In this document: positions 8,504-18,949 of the stretch, piece by piece
Position numbering within the stretch: the stretch's first letter is position 1
How the letters are laid out: every line of letters begins with the position of its first letter
DNA from: Spiroplasma kunkelii CR2-3x
Lineage (GTDB): Bacteria; Bacillota_I; Bacilli_A; Mycoplasmatales; Mycoplasmataceae
Assembly (NCBI RefSeq): GCF_001274875.1
Contig: NZ_CP010899.1
Span: 1,302,001 to 1,366,000 of the forward strand
DNA: 64,000 nucleotides
Direction: 5' to 3'
Position numbers and translations under genes: made by a program
The notes under the pieces: generated by a model
The model's database searches: none
What the model saw: only the letters and a program-made list of their open reading frames with translations
Told to the model about the DNA's origin: nothing

Positions 8504-11092
8504 TTAGTTTTTCCCAGCAATTAAAATATTATATTTATTTAATACATAACTATCTAAATCAGTTATTTCAAATGTTCTATCAGCCATTTCTGGTTGAGCA
8601 ACATACATTCCCTTCTCATTAAGTTTCGCTACAGGAACATAATCACGTTGATAATTAATCATTGCGCCAGATTCTGGATCATGACCATTACGATAATAAT
8701 TATAATTATTTTCATAATCCATTAGTTGTTGATATGGTGAAGTATAATTAGCTTCTTCTGTTAATGCTGATGAATTTTGAATAATAAAATTCATAAATTT
8801 ATAAGCTAACTCCTGATTTCTAGCATTTTTTGATAAAACCATATTATCACTTCAAATATTAGTTCCTTCAACTGTTTCTGGTGTTCACGCTGTTGTTGCT
8901 CGTGGGCAGGTAATAATTAATTTTGTTCCTTTTGCTTCTTCATGACTCTTTGCAAATAATGTATCCGCATAAATTGCATCCCCATTATACATAAAAGCAA
9001 AATCAAAATGTCCATCACCAACTGCATTGATTAACTCATCATTCATTAAGGCAACATTATTATGTTTTAGCAATGTTGATAATTCGTTGTAACCATGATC
9101 AACTTCCATTTGCGTTGTTGGTACTGGTTTGAAATAATTTTTTTCAGTAGTTAACATAAATAAATTTCGTGGATCATTATTAATTAAAACTCGTTTATTT
9201 GCTGCGGCTGCTTGTCATAAAATATCTCAAGAAATGCCATTTGAGATAATCTTATTATTTTCAACATCATTAAGTTTAATTTTATCGCGATTTATACTAG
9301 GTTCTCACTCTGCACGTTGATAACCAAATTTTCCTTGAACTGTTGTTGGTAAATTTTGATTTGCTTTAGCAAATATCTCATCTAAAAATTTTAAGTTACT
9401 TTCTGTTGGATTAATCACAAGTGATACTTCTCCTCAAAAATAAGGTAAACTATAATTAACAATTGTTTTTTGAGTAGCATCTTTCAGTTTATTTTTATTT
9501 AAAACATTTAATAATCCAGCAGCTAATGATGCCGCATAATTTTTATCAAAACATTTTGCTGTTGTTGGATCCAAAGTAGAAGAAAAAATATAATTTTGAT
9601 AAAATTCTGGATTTGTTTTTTGTACTGTTGCTACATCAACATTTAAATCATTAAAATATTCATTCCCAACTGTTCGTTCTTTGACATCTTGTCCATGATA
9701 ATTTGGATTAGGTTTAATAATGTTGAAATTTTTATCAACATCATTTAATTTTTGATAATCAATTTCTTCTAAACGTCCTTCTTGCGCTAACTTATTAACC
9801 ATATAGTCACTTGGAACCATCACGTCATAATGTGTTGTATATAATTTGTTATACAATGTTTCATTACTATCATAAACACTATATTTAACTTTTACATTAT
9901 ATTTTTTTTCAAACTTACTAATTAAATCTGAAGTAATATATTCACCTCAATTTGCTACTGCTAAATCATAAATATTATTTTTAATATAAACTGCTGTTAG
10001 CAAAGCAATTGAACCAACTGAAATTGTTACTAATGATAATGACTTTCAACTTTTTGCAAATCAACGGGATTTTTTTCGTGATATTTTATTAATATTTTCT
10101 TTGGTTTCTTGCCGTTCAATAAAAGTTTGTTTTTTATTCTTAATTCATAAAACACTTTTATCATATTTTTTTTCTAGTTTAACAATTTTTCAACGTAATT
10201 GTTCTTTTTGTTTTTCATTATTAATTTTTTTATTATTTAATTGATGATAAAGAAAGGCTAATTTCTTTTCATAGCGTATAATATCTTTATCTTTATAAGT
10301 TCCTTTTAACATTTCTCGGCGAAATTTATTATAATTAATTTTATAAACATTTCATCCATTTCATCCAATAATAATAACTCCAATAATTGCAATACAAATC
10401 GTACCAAAAGCATTAATAAAAGGTTTAATTCTTTTCATTGTATAAATAAAAGTTGCAACATTGACATCGTCACTACCAATAAAATAAGATATAATAAAGT
10501 CATCAAAACTCATTGCAAATGCAATTGCTGCAGCTGCAATAATTGCTGGTTTTAAAATTGGTAAAATAATTTTTCGCAAAGTTTGTGAAGGCTTTGCACC
10601 TAAATCTAATGAAGCTTCAATTAATTTTGGATCAATTTTCCGTAAACGTGGTAATACTGTAATAATTACATATGGAACATCAAATGAAATATGTGCAAAA
10701 ACTAATGTTAACATTCCAAAATTTGCTCCTAAAGCAATAAATAACATCATCAACGAAACAGCTGTAATAATATCAGCATTAATTAATGGAATATTAGTAA
10801 TTGATAATGTCATTCTTTGTGTAACTCGCCGTGCTCAACTTAATCCAATCGCAGCTAAAGTGCCAATAATAACGGAGACAACAGTTGCAATTACTGCTGT
10901 AAAAACTGACACAATAATACTTTGTAAAAAAGGTTGCTCATTAGCAAGTTTTTTATACCATCGATCAGAAAAACCATTAAAAATACTCATACTTTCACCA
11001 CTATTAAATGAAAATAAAATTAAAATCATAATTGGAATATAAATGAATAACATAATTAATGCCATATAAGATGATTTAAAAAACTTTTTCAT
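8504..11092 (-). CDS. potCD: PotCD: fused spermidine/putrescine permease and binding protein
   Basis: One 862-residue frame (many UGA-Trp) joins two ABC-importer parts. Residues 1-245 are a PotC-type permease with the EAA loop (LIEASLDLGAKPSQTLRKI). A charged cytoplasmic linker of about 90 residues follows, then a further membrane anchor (VTISVGSIALLTAVYI). The rest is a PotD-type polyamine-binding domain placed outside the cell, with features such as YDVMVPSDYMV and ELAYKFMNF. ATG 11092 is preferred over an upstream TTG because it has an AAAGGGG site; it overlaps potB by 17 bases. The fusion tethers the binding protein to the pump, which suits a wall-less cell. Confidence 0.92.
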
Positions 11093-12044
11093 TGCGACGC
11101 CCCTTTCTTGTTTCAAAATATTTTGATAATGAATTTGATATCACAATAATTAAAAAAACAATAAGGGCTAAGACAACTGAGATTGCTGCTCCAATTCCAA
11201 AGTTTTCTCCTTTAAAAAAATATGCTTCAATTACATCAACAATTAAATTAATACGACCATTCCCCATAAATTTAACAATAATTAACGAAGTTGCTGCTTG
11301 CACTAATAATAATGTTCCACCTGCAATAATACCTGGGATTGATTGACGAAAAATAACTTTTCAAAATGTTTTAAAACCATTTGCTCCCAAATCTTTTGAA
11401 GCTTCAATTAATGAAGTATCAATTTTATCTAAACTATTATAAATTGGTAAAATTACAAATGGTAAAAATGCATACACCATTCCAATAACAACCGAAATTG
11501 GTGTACCAAGTAAACTTGGAGCAATAATATTAAACATTGTTTGTAATCCAATAATTTTTAGTAACATATTAATTCAAATTGGTAATGTTACTAAAATTCA
11601 AATATTTTTTGACAATAATTTTGATTTACAAAATGCCATCACATAAGCAACTGGATAAGCAATCACAATTACAATTAGGGCGGCAATTAATGAATATCCT
11701 AAAGCTAAAAATAGTGCAATAATAAATTTTTGCTCTGAAAAAAAAGTTACAAAATTTTTAAAATTAATTTCAAAAACTAAACTATTTCCCGTTGGTTGAA
11801 TAAACGAATATAATAAAATAATTAATAATGGTACAACAATTAATAAAATCATAATAATAAGGTATGGCCATAAAATTGGATTTAAGCCTCTTTTAAACCA
11901 TTTGTTTTGTTTTGCATAATAAGAAATATTTAAATATTTTGTTCGACATCAAGCAGCAAAATGTTGACTAATTGATTTAATTTTACTACCTTGTTTTTTA
12001 AATCATCCTTTACCTTTTTTTGGTGGTTTATTTTTGTTTTTCAT
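11076..12044 (-). CDS. potB: Spermidine/putrescine ABC permease PotB
   Basis: The 322-residue integral membrane protein pairs with PotC to form the import channel. A basic N-terminal tail of about 70 residues precedes six predicted membrane segments. The EAA loop that docks on the ATPase is present ([16 protein letters not shown]). Start ATG 12044 follows an AAGGAGC site that overlaps the end of potA, so translation is coupled. Several UGA-Trp codons interrupt it if the standard code is used. Confidence 0.92.
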
Positions 12045-12056
12045 AATTCTTGCTCC

Positions 12057-13109
12057 TTAATCATCAATCTCTTTCCACATAACATGAATATCTTCAACAT
12101 TTCATGAAATATCAACTTGATCACCTTCTTCAACTCTGTCTGTTGAATGAATTAAATATTTTCGTTCTTTACATTTAACAATAATTTCCCAATGAACTCC
12201 TTTAAAATTAATTCTTTTAACTGTTCCTGTGAAAAATCCTTTCCCAACTGGAACAATTTCAATATCTTCAGGACGAATAATAATATCAATTTGTTCTTCA
12301 TTTTCACCAAATCCACGGTCAACACAAACAATTTTTTTGCCATCAATTGCTACTAAATTATCTTTAATAAAAATTGCATTTGAAATAATATTTGAGTCAC
12401 CAATAAATTGTGCTGTTCATAAATTCTCTGGCTCATTATAAATTTCCGCTGGTGTTCCAACCTGTTGAATTGCTCCATCATTAATTACAATAATACGATC
12501 AGACAATGTTAATGCTTCTTCTTGATCATGAGTTACTAAAATAAAAGTAATTCCAATTTCTCCTTGCAAAGTTTTTAATTCTGCTTGCATTTTTTTTCGT
12601 AACTTAACATCTAATGCAGCCATTGGTTCATCTAATAACAAAACCTTTGGCTTATTAATTAATGCTCGTGCTAATGCAACGCGCTGGCGTTGACCACCCG
12701 ATAATTGTTCAACTGATTTATCTTCAAAACCTTCTAATCCTACTAATTGTAAAAATTTCTTTACTTCAATTTCAATAACATCATACTTATTGCGTTTAAC
12801 TTTTAAACCATAAGCAATATTATCAAAAACACTTAAATGCGGAAATAAAGCATAATTTTGAAAAACAGTATTAACTTCTCGTTTATGAACTGGAGTTTTT
12901 AAATAGTCTTTTCCTAAAAATAATAATTCCCCACTATTAGGTTGTTCAAATCCAGCAATAATTCTTAATGTTGTTGTTTTTCCACATCCTGATGGTCCTA
13001 GTAATGTGACAAATTCTCCTTCTTTAATATTTAAGTTAATTCCTTTCAAAACTACTTTTCCTTCATATTGTTTTGAAATGTTTCGTAACTCTAAAATATT
13101 TGTTTCCAA
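12057..13109 (-). CDS. potA: Spermidine/putrescine ABC transporter ATPase PotA
   Basis: The 350-residue ATPase powers polyamine import. Walker A GPSGCGKT is at residues 38-45, the signature LSGGQ at 136-140, Walker B VLLLDEP at 156-162 and the H-loop His at 194. The C-terminal TOBE-like domain typical of PotA follows after a UGA-Trp. AAAGGAGC precedes the ATG. The gene starts 24 bases after the regulator gene ends and leads directly into potB, giving the order regulator-potA-potB-potCD. Confidence 0.95.
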
Positions 13110-13133
13110 TGCTAATGCTCCTTTTCTAATCTT

Positions 13134-13667
13134 TTAAAATATTGGTGGTGTTGAAATTCATAATACCTCAACAATTTCATTTGTTTCATTTTTTAAATAG
13201 TGTTGATTATTACCATATAAATAAAAACTATCACGAGTATGTGCTGTTTGTACTTTTTGCCCAGAATAAACTAACACTGTTCCTTTCAAAACATAACCAA
13301 AAATCTGACCCTCAAATGGTAATATACGTTCTGATTTTCCTTGCGGCTTAATTTGAATTAAAATTGGTTCTAATTCATTTACTTGCGCATTAGGAACTAA
13401 TCATTCAATTCGATAATTATTTTGTTTAACTTCAAAATGTTCTTCTGCTGCATAAACAAATTTTCTATTTTTTTCTTGTTTAAAAAAATCTGCTAAGTTG
13501 GTGCCTAAAACTTCTAAAATACTTTGTAGTGTTTCAATACTCGGAGAAGAAATATCGCGTTCAAGTTGACTAATAAAACCTTTCGTTAATTCACAACGAT
13601 TTGCTAATTCTTCAATTGTTAAATTATTTTTTTGACGTAATAGTTTAATTTTCTCTCCTAGTAACAT
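13134..13667 (-). CDS. XRE-type regulator with cupin domain, likely regulator of the pot operon
   Basis: The 177-residue product has an N-terminal helix-turn-helix (residues about 5-60, LRQKNNLTIEELANRCELTK) and a C-terminal cupin barrel (about 100-170). This is the architecture of regulators that sense small amines or amino acids, such as PuuR. It is the first gene of the pot operon, so feedback control by polyamines is likely but inferred. ATG 13667 is preferred to TTG 13673 because of its spacing from the G tract that serves as ribosome site. A 17-base palindrome upstream may be its own operator. Confidence 0.85.
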
Positions 13668-13673
13668 AGACAA

Positions 13674-13682
13674 CCCCCCCCC
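13674..13682. repeat. G9 homopolymer (C9 on plus) in the regulator 5' UTR
   Basis: Nine consecutive C on the plus strand read as G9 on the mRNA, six bases before the regulator ATG and in the place of the ribosome site. Such tracts change length by slippage and could tune translation. Confidence 0.75.
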
Positions 13683-13694
13683 TTTGGTAATTTT

Positions 13695-13711
13695 GTTTAG
13701 TTATACTAAAC
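13695..13711. promoter_or_regulatory. Palindrome upstream of the pot regulator, possible operator
   Basis: GTTTAG and CTAAAC arms surround a 5-base centre. On the minus strand it overlaps a TATAAC-like -10 element with TTGCCA about 19 bases upstream, so a protein bound here would block the promoter. Autoregulation is an inference. Confidence 0.5.
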
Positions 13712-13751
13712 TTTTTTTAAATTATGGCAACATTAATTATAAAAAAAACAA

Positions 13752-13783
13752 AAAAAATATCAATAGTTTTGATGATATTTTTT
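13752..13783. terminator. Hairpin at the phage/pot boundary
   Basis: An 11-base stem (AAAAAATATCA with TGATATTTTTT) encloses a 10-base loop and is followed by a T-rich run. It could stop plus-strand transcription at the edge of the phage block. Confidence 0.5.
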
Positions 13784-13826
13784 ATTTTACATTTTGTAAT
13801 CAAAGTGCAAAACATTAAATATAACA

Positions 13827-14300
13827 ATGTTTATTAAACAAATATTTAGTTATGATATGATAAAATTGATTAATTTTGTTAAGAAAAATCAGAATGTAGA
13901 AAATTATTTTATTAGTAAGGAATTTATTCCTTTTACAACAGATAAAGCAAGTTTTATTAATTTACCCAATCATAATCGTCATATCGGGGTTTGATTGAGT
14001 AATAAGTTTATTTATCAGATTGAAAAATATTCAGAACAAGTAGCAATCGGTTTGATTTATAATAATTCTTATCCTATTATAAAGTATGATGAAAATTTAA
14101 AGCGAAATATTTGAAAATATTTAACTGGAACAGTCTTAATCAATTTATATAATCAATATAAACAAAATTATTTTATACAAATGAAAAAAGTATTATTTTC
14201 AAGTTAACATCAAAAAGTAAAAACAAATAATAATAATTTAATAAATTAAAGTGATGAAAAAGTACAACAATTAATTAATGACTTAGAAAGTTTAAATTAA
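13827..14300 (+). pseudogene. Plectrovirus protein, homologue of the 1-393 gene, two internal stops
   Basis: The frame from ATG 13827 gives 126 residues and then TAA at 14205. It stays in the same frame past a second TAA (14253-14255) to a natural end at 14300 (TAA 14298-14300), giving the full 158-codon length. Sequence up to the first stop closely follows the partial gene at the left edge. The start lies on a leftover end of the 81-bp repeat unit. This is the first gene of a plus-strand plectrovirus block running to 18404. Confidence 0.7.
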
Positions 14301-14452
14301 ATGAGTTTATATGATTATTGAGTTCAATTTGTTAGTTAAATTATTGGTGCAAATGCGCCCCTGAGTTTTTATATGTTATATCGTTTGTGTTATTTATTGT
14401 TTTGTTTTTTGGAATGTTTTTTAAACTTATTCAAAAAATGTGGAGTTTTTAA
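14301..14452 (+). pseudogene. Decayed plectrovirus small membrane protein
   Basis: This matches the intact 62-residue gene at 54900-55088 (shared FLYVISFVLFIVLFFGMFFKL at DNA level). Here an internal TAA and a 2-base insertion near 14355 (AAATGCGCCCC instead of AAATGTCCC) destroy the frame. Confidence 0.6.
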
Positions 14453-14454
14453 AA

Positions 14455-14658
14455 ATGCAAAATGATTGAATTAAATTAAAAGAGTTTTTTATTCATTTCT
14501 TTTTGTTTATAGATAAAACAAATGTTGAAACTATTACAACTTGAAATTTAACTCAAAATGAATATTTAACTTTAATGGTTGGTATTTGAATTGTTATTTT
14601 GTTATTAACTTGGTTTTTCTTGTGAATGGTTTTTAAGATAGTTAGGTATTTTAAATAA
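14455..14658 (+). CDS. Plectrovirus membrane protein, 67 aa
   Basis: A complete frame starting MQNDWIKLKEFF with five UGA-Trp codons. A single strong membrane segment (about residues 38-60, LMVGIWIVILLLTWFFLW) is followed by a short basic tail. The stop overlaps the next ATG (TAATG). A copy at 55091 has the same N-terminus but is cut short by a deletion. It is probably a virion or assembly membrane protein, by size and position. Confidence 0.65.
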
Positions 14659-15501
14659 TGAAAAAGTTTATATTTTTCTTTAAAAACTATTGTTATATTA
14701 GTGGTTCAATGATTTTGTATAGTTTGGTTAATTTATTATTTTGGATAATTTCTTTGTACTGTGTTGGTTTAGTATTTTGAATATTATTTGCTTTACAATA
14801 TGTTTATTTTGTGTGATGATTATGAAAAAATATTTTTTATCAGTTAAATACTTTTTGTTTAGTTCAGTTTATTTGAGATAATATGTTATCAGTTATTATT
14901 CGAAAGTTAGGTACCGGTAAAACATTACTTTTAAATTATTTATTGCAAACCATGAAATTATTAACAGATGAAATTTATAGTAATTATCCGTTAGAAGATG
15001 AAAAAGTTAAAGTTTTAACATTTAAAAATTTAGATTTTACCGATGGAACAAAACCAGTCCCACCCGATTATAGTGTTATTTTATTTGATGAAAGTTATTT
15101 GTATATTGATGGAACTAGTCCTCACGATGAGAAAAAAGTTCATAGTGGTAAAATACCGTGAATTGTTTTAGCGAGACATTTTGGTAATCGTGCGTTGTTT
15201 ACTGCTCAGCGTGAGGATATGATTTGAAATAATATTAACCAGTTAGCAAGTGGAATTATTATTCCAATTTCATTGAAAAAACCAGTTATTAAGAAGGGGG
15301 TTTAATTTTTTAACCGTTTCTTTATTATGCGAATTGGAATTTTTCAAGATATTACCGATTATGAAATTTGAAAAAAAATCAGTAGAACAAACAGCATAAG
15401 GTAAACGAGCAAAACATAAGTCGGATGTTGGGTTAGGGATTCGGTTTTTTAAAATAATTATTCCGCTTGAATTTGCTAATAAGTTGATAGTCAATGGTTA
15501 A
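14658..15501 (+). pseudogene. Plectrovirus assembly ATPase (Zot/pI-like), frameshifted
   Basis: Filamentous phages export virions through a membrane ATPase of the Zot/pI family. This frame has two N-terminal hydrophobic segments, then a Walker-A-like RKLGTGKT (residues 82-89) and a Walker B with VILFDESYLYIDG, and a conserved ARHFGNRALFTAQR stretch. It ends early at TAA 15303 (215 aa) because of an extra G in a G5 run at 15296-15300. Dropping one G restores a tail to 15501 with one more stop. The same tail survives as a remnant at 55199. Confidence 0.65.
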
Positions 15502-15506
15502 AATTT

Positions 15507-15668
15507 GTGCTTGATTAAAAAAATGATGAAATTTTTAATAAAAAAGAATATTATTGGTCGGAAATAACAAAATTGAGTGTTAAAGAGCGATTGGAGTTAT
15601 TTGATATTGATATTTTGAAAAAAAATTTAAAACCTAAAAAAGAGAAAAGAAACAAGAAAGATGATTAA
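15507..15668 (+). pseudogene. Decayed copy of a small plectrovirus protein
   Basis: The 54-codon stretch closely follows the intact protein encoded at 55287-55544 (shared KKEYYWSEITKLSVKE), but codon 4 is TAA, so it cannot be made from the usual start. Confidence 0.6.
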
Positions 15669-15975
15669 TTTATTAGATGAAAATAATAATAGTAATTGAG
15701 ACAAGATTTTTAGTATTGTTTTTGATATATTTTTGTTTATTTTTGATGTAATTTGAAATACAAAATTACCGATGACAAATACGTCAATTGCTTATTTTTT
15801 AATATTTTTTATGGTTATTAAATTATCGATTTATGCAATTCACGGGACATCAACACAATATAATAATTTAGGTTTAACAGTTAATAGTGGTGTTTCGCAA
15901 ATATATTATTCAACAGTTCGCGGTGTTTCTGATACTAAACAAAATATGCAAAAACATAATAAAAATCGTAAATAA
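15661..15975 (+). CDS. Plectrovirus membrane protein, 104 aa, probably truncated
   Basis: The frame starts MINLLDENNNSNWDKIF, has a hydrophobic region (about residues 15-65), and ends at TAA 15973. The same frame continues open for another 29 codons with a basic tail (RNKKQLSSLAKQAKTREQ) to a TAA at 16063-16065 that overlaps the next ATG. So the original protein was probably 134 residues and the first stop is a nonsense mutation. Likely a virion membrane protein; exact role unknown. Confidence 0.5.
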
Positions 15976-16064
15976 TTTAAAATTAATCGTAATAAAAAAC
16001 AATTATCAAGTTTAGCAAAACAAGCAAAAACAAGAGAACAAGGATATAGGAGAGTGCATAAATA

Positions 16065-16301
16065 ATGATTAAATTAGTTTTATTGGTGGCAGCAATTGCG
16101 ATATTTGGTACTGATTTTATTACTATTATTATTAATCAATTTACATCAGCAAAAAATATTATTATGGATTTATATAATTCTGATACTTGGTTGATTTGAT
16201 TATTTGGCAGAATGGCAATTTTGTTTAGTCATCCGTTAATGTTAACGATATCGAGTTTATATATTGTTGGGTTTATTGTTTCAAAAACATTGTATAGTTA
16301 G
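16065..16301 (+). CDS. Candidate plectrovirus coat protein, 78 aa
   Basis: Small, with an N-terminal hydrophobic segment (residues 1-25), a short exposed centre (about 26-40) and a second hydrophobic segment to residue 75. Size and hydrophobicity fit the major coat protein of filamentous phages, which is stored in the membrane before assembly, and it lies just before the ORF1-type adsorption protein. The assignment is by size, layout and position, not by sequence recognition. The ATG overlaps the upstream stop. Confidence 0.5.
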
Positions 16302-16312
16302 GAGTTGAATTT

Positions 16313-16542
16313 ATGAAAAAATCGTTATCTTTATTTGCCATATTTATTTTAATTTTTTTAGGTTTGGTTATTACATTGTTACTTTAACGGCGTTTAGACC
16401 GTTAAATGAGAAGCATTATACGCTTAAAAAAGAAAATATTATAGTACTAATAAAGGTATTAATTGACCGCGTAAAATATTCAGTTGATATAAATTTACCA
16501 AAAACTAAGAAAAAGATAGATATAAAATTATATCTTTTTTAA
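16313..16542 (+). pseudogene. Signal-peptide start of plectrovirus ORF1-type protein, frameshifted
   Basis: MKKSLSLFAIFILIFLGLVIT is a classic signal peptide, followed after only 24 codons by TAA. In another frame the reading continues (TAFRPLNEKHYTLKK) to a TAA at 16540-16542 inside a terminator. The exported phage protein therefore begins here but is no longer joined to the rest of ORF1 at 17287-18404. Confidence 0.55.
16509..16541 (+). terminator. Rho-independent-type terminator
   Basis: AAAAGATA at 16511-16518 pairs with TATCTTTT at 16531-16538 and runs into a T tract. Confidence 0.55.
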
Positions 16543-16545
16543 TTA

Positions 16546-16800
16546 TGTTAAAATCGTAGATAACCTTGCTTAGTTTAAAAAAATAACAGCAAAACCAGTC
16601 AAATAAAACTCTCCTACTTGGAATGTAGTAAAACCAAGCAAGCGAGGATAAACAATATAGGGGTGGCCGTACCGCTACGACATAATGCAGGCAATTCTTT
16701 TAGGCAATATAAAAGAGTTATTGTGGTTTGGGGATAAATCTTTAACATGCAATGGTTAAAGGGTAAGTGTTACACAATAAAAAAATTTAGAAATCTTACT
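16546..16800. other. Structured non-coding stretch, relatively G+C rich
   Basis: No frame of any length fits. The base composition is much less A+T rich than around it, with clusters such as GGGGTGGCCGTACCGCTACG and pairable arms (CTTGG near 16617 with CCAAG near 16634). In this setting a phage intergenic or origin-type region, or an RNA leader for the next gene, is plausible. It does not match tmRNA, RNase P or SRP motifs that I can recall. Confidence 0.4.
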
Positions 16801-16821
16801 ATTTGTAAGGAGGATTTGAAA

Positions 16822-17286
16822 GTGTCTTTAAAAGAACTCTGTTGAAAAGAGTTAAAAATTAAATTAATTGTCGACAATGTTGAGCGTTATAAAGAAAATC
16901 GTTATCCAAGAGTTAAGTTAAATGAAAATTATTGAAAACAAGTTATAACACAAGAAAAACCATTTAATAAAGTTGATAATAAGTATTATTTTGTTGTGCG
17001 ACGTGGTGATAAAAATGATGATTGAAAAATTATTAAATTTAACAATAATGAAAAAATTAAAAGATGACATCCAAAAACTTTGGATGTACAAAATAATATT
17101 AAACTTTGCTTAACTAACTATGCAGAAATTCCAATTGATATTGATTTATCAATTGATGCAAGCACAATTAATCGTTGAAAAGATGATATAAAAAATAATT
17201 ATTTTAAAGCAGTTTATCGTTGGGATGGCGTTGGTGAACCAGGAATCCCAACCATTAATAAAAACACTGGTGAGGTTATATTGTAG
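16822..17286 (+). CDS. DUF3688-type phage/lipoprotein-like protein, 154 aa
   Basis: A GTG start with a perfect AAGGAGG site 9 bases upstream. After about 36 unique residues the protein is nearly identical to residues 53-156 of the lipoprotein encoded on the other strand at 18416-18949. The family mark is NYFKAVYRWDGVGEP near the end, shared by spiroplasma lipoproteins and plectrovirus ORF1 proteins. It stops at TAG 17284, but the frame continues open into the ORF1 remainder, so the stop may be recent. It has no signal peptide of its own. Confidence 0.65.
16931..17241 (+). repeat. Left arm of a 311-bp inverted repeat
   Basis: Matches the reverse complement of 18485-18795 at 309 of 311 bases by my reading (differences near 16947 and 17000). 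It lies wholly within the DUF3688-type frame. Confidence 0.9.
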
Positions 17287-18404
17287 CAGAATACTTATCA
17301 ACAAAATTGCGTAAAAAACTTTATTAATTTATTTTTATATGCTTTTTTATCTGAAAATATTATAGTTCAACAAAGTGGTAATGCGGATTATGAAAATCCT
17401 AATAAGGTTGGAACAAAGCGGATAATTTTTGATTTTGAAACGGTTGATGAGTTGGATGTTAAAAATATTAAAAAAGCAATTTATCGGATGATTTTGACTG
17501 TTGATGAATCAAATTTAATTATTTCCGGCAGTTTGGAATTAAATAATATTAATAATTATGATTTAAGTTTTAATTTTAGTTTTATGCAAACGATAACGGG
17601 TGAAGTTTTTAATTTTAATGGTTAAATTTATTCATCATTAAATAGTAAAGGTTTAAAATATTATCAACAATTTAGCGGTCAGTTTGATTTATCTAAGTTT
17701 TTACAGTCGTTTTTTTTGCAAGTGCGTTGGTGCCAGTGTTTCAAAATCGTAGTTCGTTTATTGAAAATTGATATATTGATAATTTACAGTATGATATTGT
17801 TTTAGTTAACTTTTTTGCGTTGAAATTGCAAAATTTTAATAATATTTTGTTGAGTGAAAATATTAACTATAAATTACAATTTGATAAATTATTAAGTAGT
17901 ATGTTTAATATTTCACAGAAATTTTATACTAATTATTTACGCACGATTTTTGATTTAGAAAATAATACTTATGTTCAAGATTATAATAAAAAATATGGTT
18001 TATTAGTAAATAATGGTTTTAAAATTTATCCACGATATTTTTATTTTTCGGATAATGATATGTACCGATATTATAATTTTAATTTTGGTATTTATAACTG
18101 ACAAGAAATTAATAACGGTGGGTTGTTCCCCGATAAACAATGATGACAGGTGCAATATGTAACGCCCGCGGGTTGATGAGATTTTGGTGCTCATATTAAA
18201 AATGCGGTCATTTGAATTGTTAATACTATTCCGGGAATTAAACAAGTTAACGAATTAGCGAGCGGTGTTGGTAACGTTTTTGAAGCAGTATATAGTTTTT
18301 TTAGTGAAATATTTGAAGTATGAAAATTTAATCCTGCATTGTATAGTATAATAAAAAATATATTTTTATTAATTATTTTTATGAAATTTGTGCGATTAAT
18401 ATAA
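17287..18404 (+). pseudogene. Plectrovirus ORF1-type protein, C-terminal two thirds, broken
   Basis: Continues in the frame of the upstream protein after its TAG: QNTYQQNCVKNFINLFLY and so on, with a further TAA at 17622 and a frameshift near 17725. The last stretch is open to TAA 18404 and ends with a membrane anchor (IIKNIFLLIIFMKFVRLI), like the tail of filamentous-phage adsorption proteins. Length and order fit the large ORF1 of SpV1-type phages. It lies inside the inverted-repeat spacer. Confidence 0.6.
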
Positions 18405-18432
18405 AAAAGGAACTGTTATTCAGTTCCTTTTT
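18405..18432. terminator. Bidirectional terminator
   Basis: AAAAGGAACTG pairs with CAGTTCCTTTT around a 5-base loop, with A and T runs outside. It ends ORF1 on the plus strand, and the lipoprotein stop codon lies in its loop on the minus strand. Confidence 0.8.
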
Positions 18433-18949
18433 GTTCTTTTCAATCAATAATTTCACTAGTATTCTTGTTAATAGTTGGTAATTGTGGTTCACCAACGCCA
18501 TCCCAACGATAAACTGCTTTAAAATAATTATTTTTTATATCATCTTTTCAACGATTAATTGTGCTTGCATCAATTGATAAATCAATATCAATTGGAATTT
18601 CTGCATAGTTAGTTAAGCAAAGTTTAATATTATTTTGTACATCCAAAGTTTTTGGATGTCATCTTTTAATTTTTTCATTATTGTTAAATTTAATAATTTT
18701 TCAATCATCATTTTTATCACCACGTCACACAACAAAATAATACTTATTATCAACTTTATTAAATGGTTTTTCTTGTGCTATAACTTGTTTTCAATTACTG
18801 CCTTCTGGTGGTTGTTGTTGATTATCTGGTAGTTCTGGTTTATTATCTTCTTTGTTTTTATTATTATTTTCTTTATTACAACTGATTAATGTTATTGTGC
18901 TTGTTGCTGTTAATTCGATTGCTCCTATTATGCTAAGTCATTTTTTCAT
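18416..18949 (-). CDS. Lipoprotein with DUF3688-type domain, 177 aa
   Basis: Residues 1-24 form a lipoprotein signal with lipobox LISC (Cys-24), so the mature protein is lipid-anchored on the outer face of the membrane. An Asn/Lys/Gln/Pro-rich spacer (25-50) leads to the conserved domain ending in the NYFKAVYRWDGVGEPQLP motif. Several Trp are UGA-encoded. ATG 18949 follows an AAGGAAC site. The domain is almost identical to the phage-side frame at 16822, which suggests recent exchange between a phage gene and a host surface gene. Function unknown. Confidence 0.85.
18485..18795 (-). repeat. Right arm of the 311-bp inverted repeat
   Basis: Reverse complement of 16931-17241, lying inside the lipoprotein gene. 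The spacer between the arms is 1243 bases. Confidence 0.9.

Noticed and set aside
16546-16800. Block considered as tmRNA, RNase P RNA or SRP RNA
   Set aside because: None of the conserved core motifs of these RNAs that I can recall is present.
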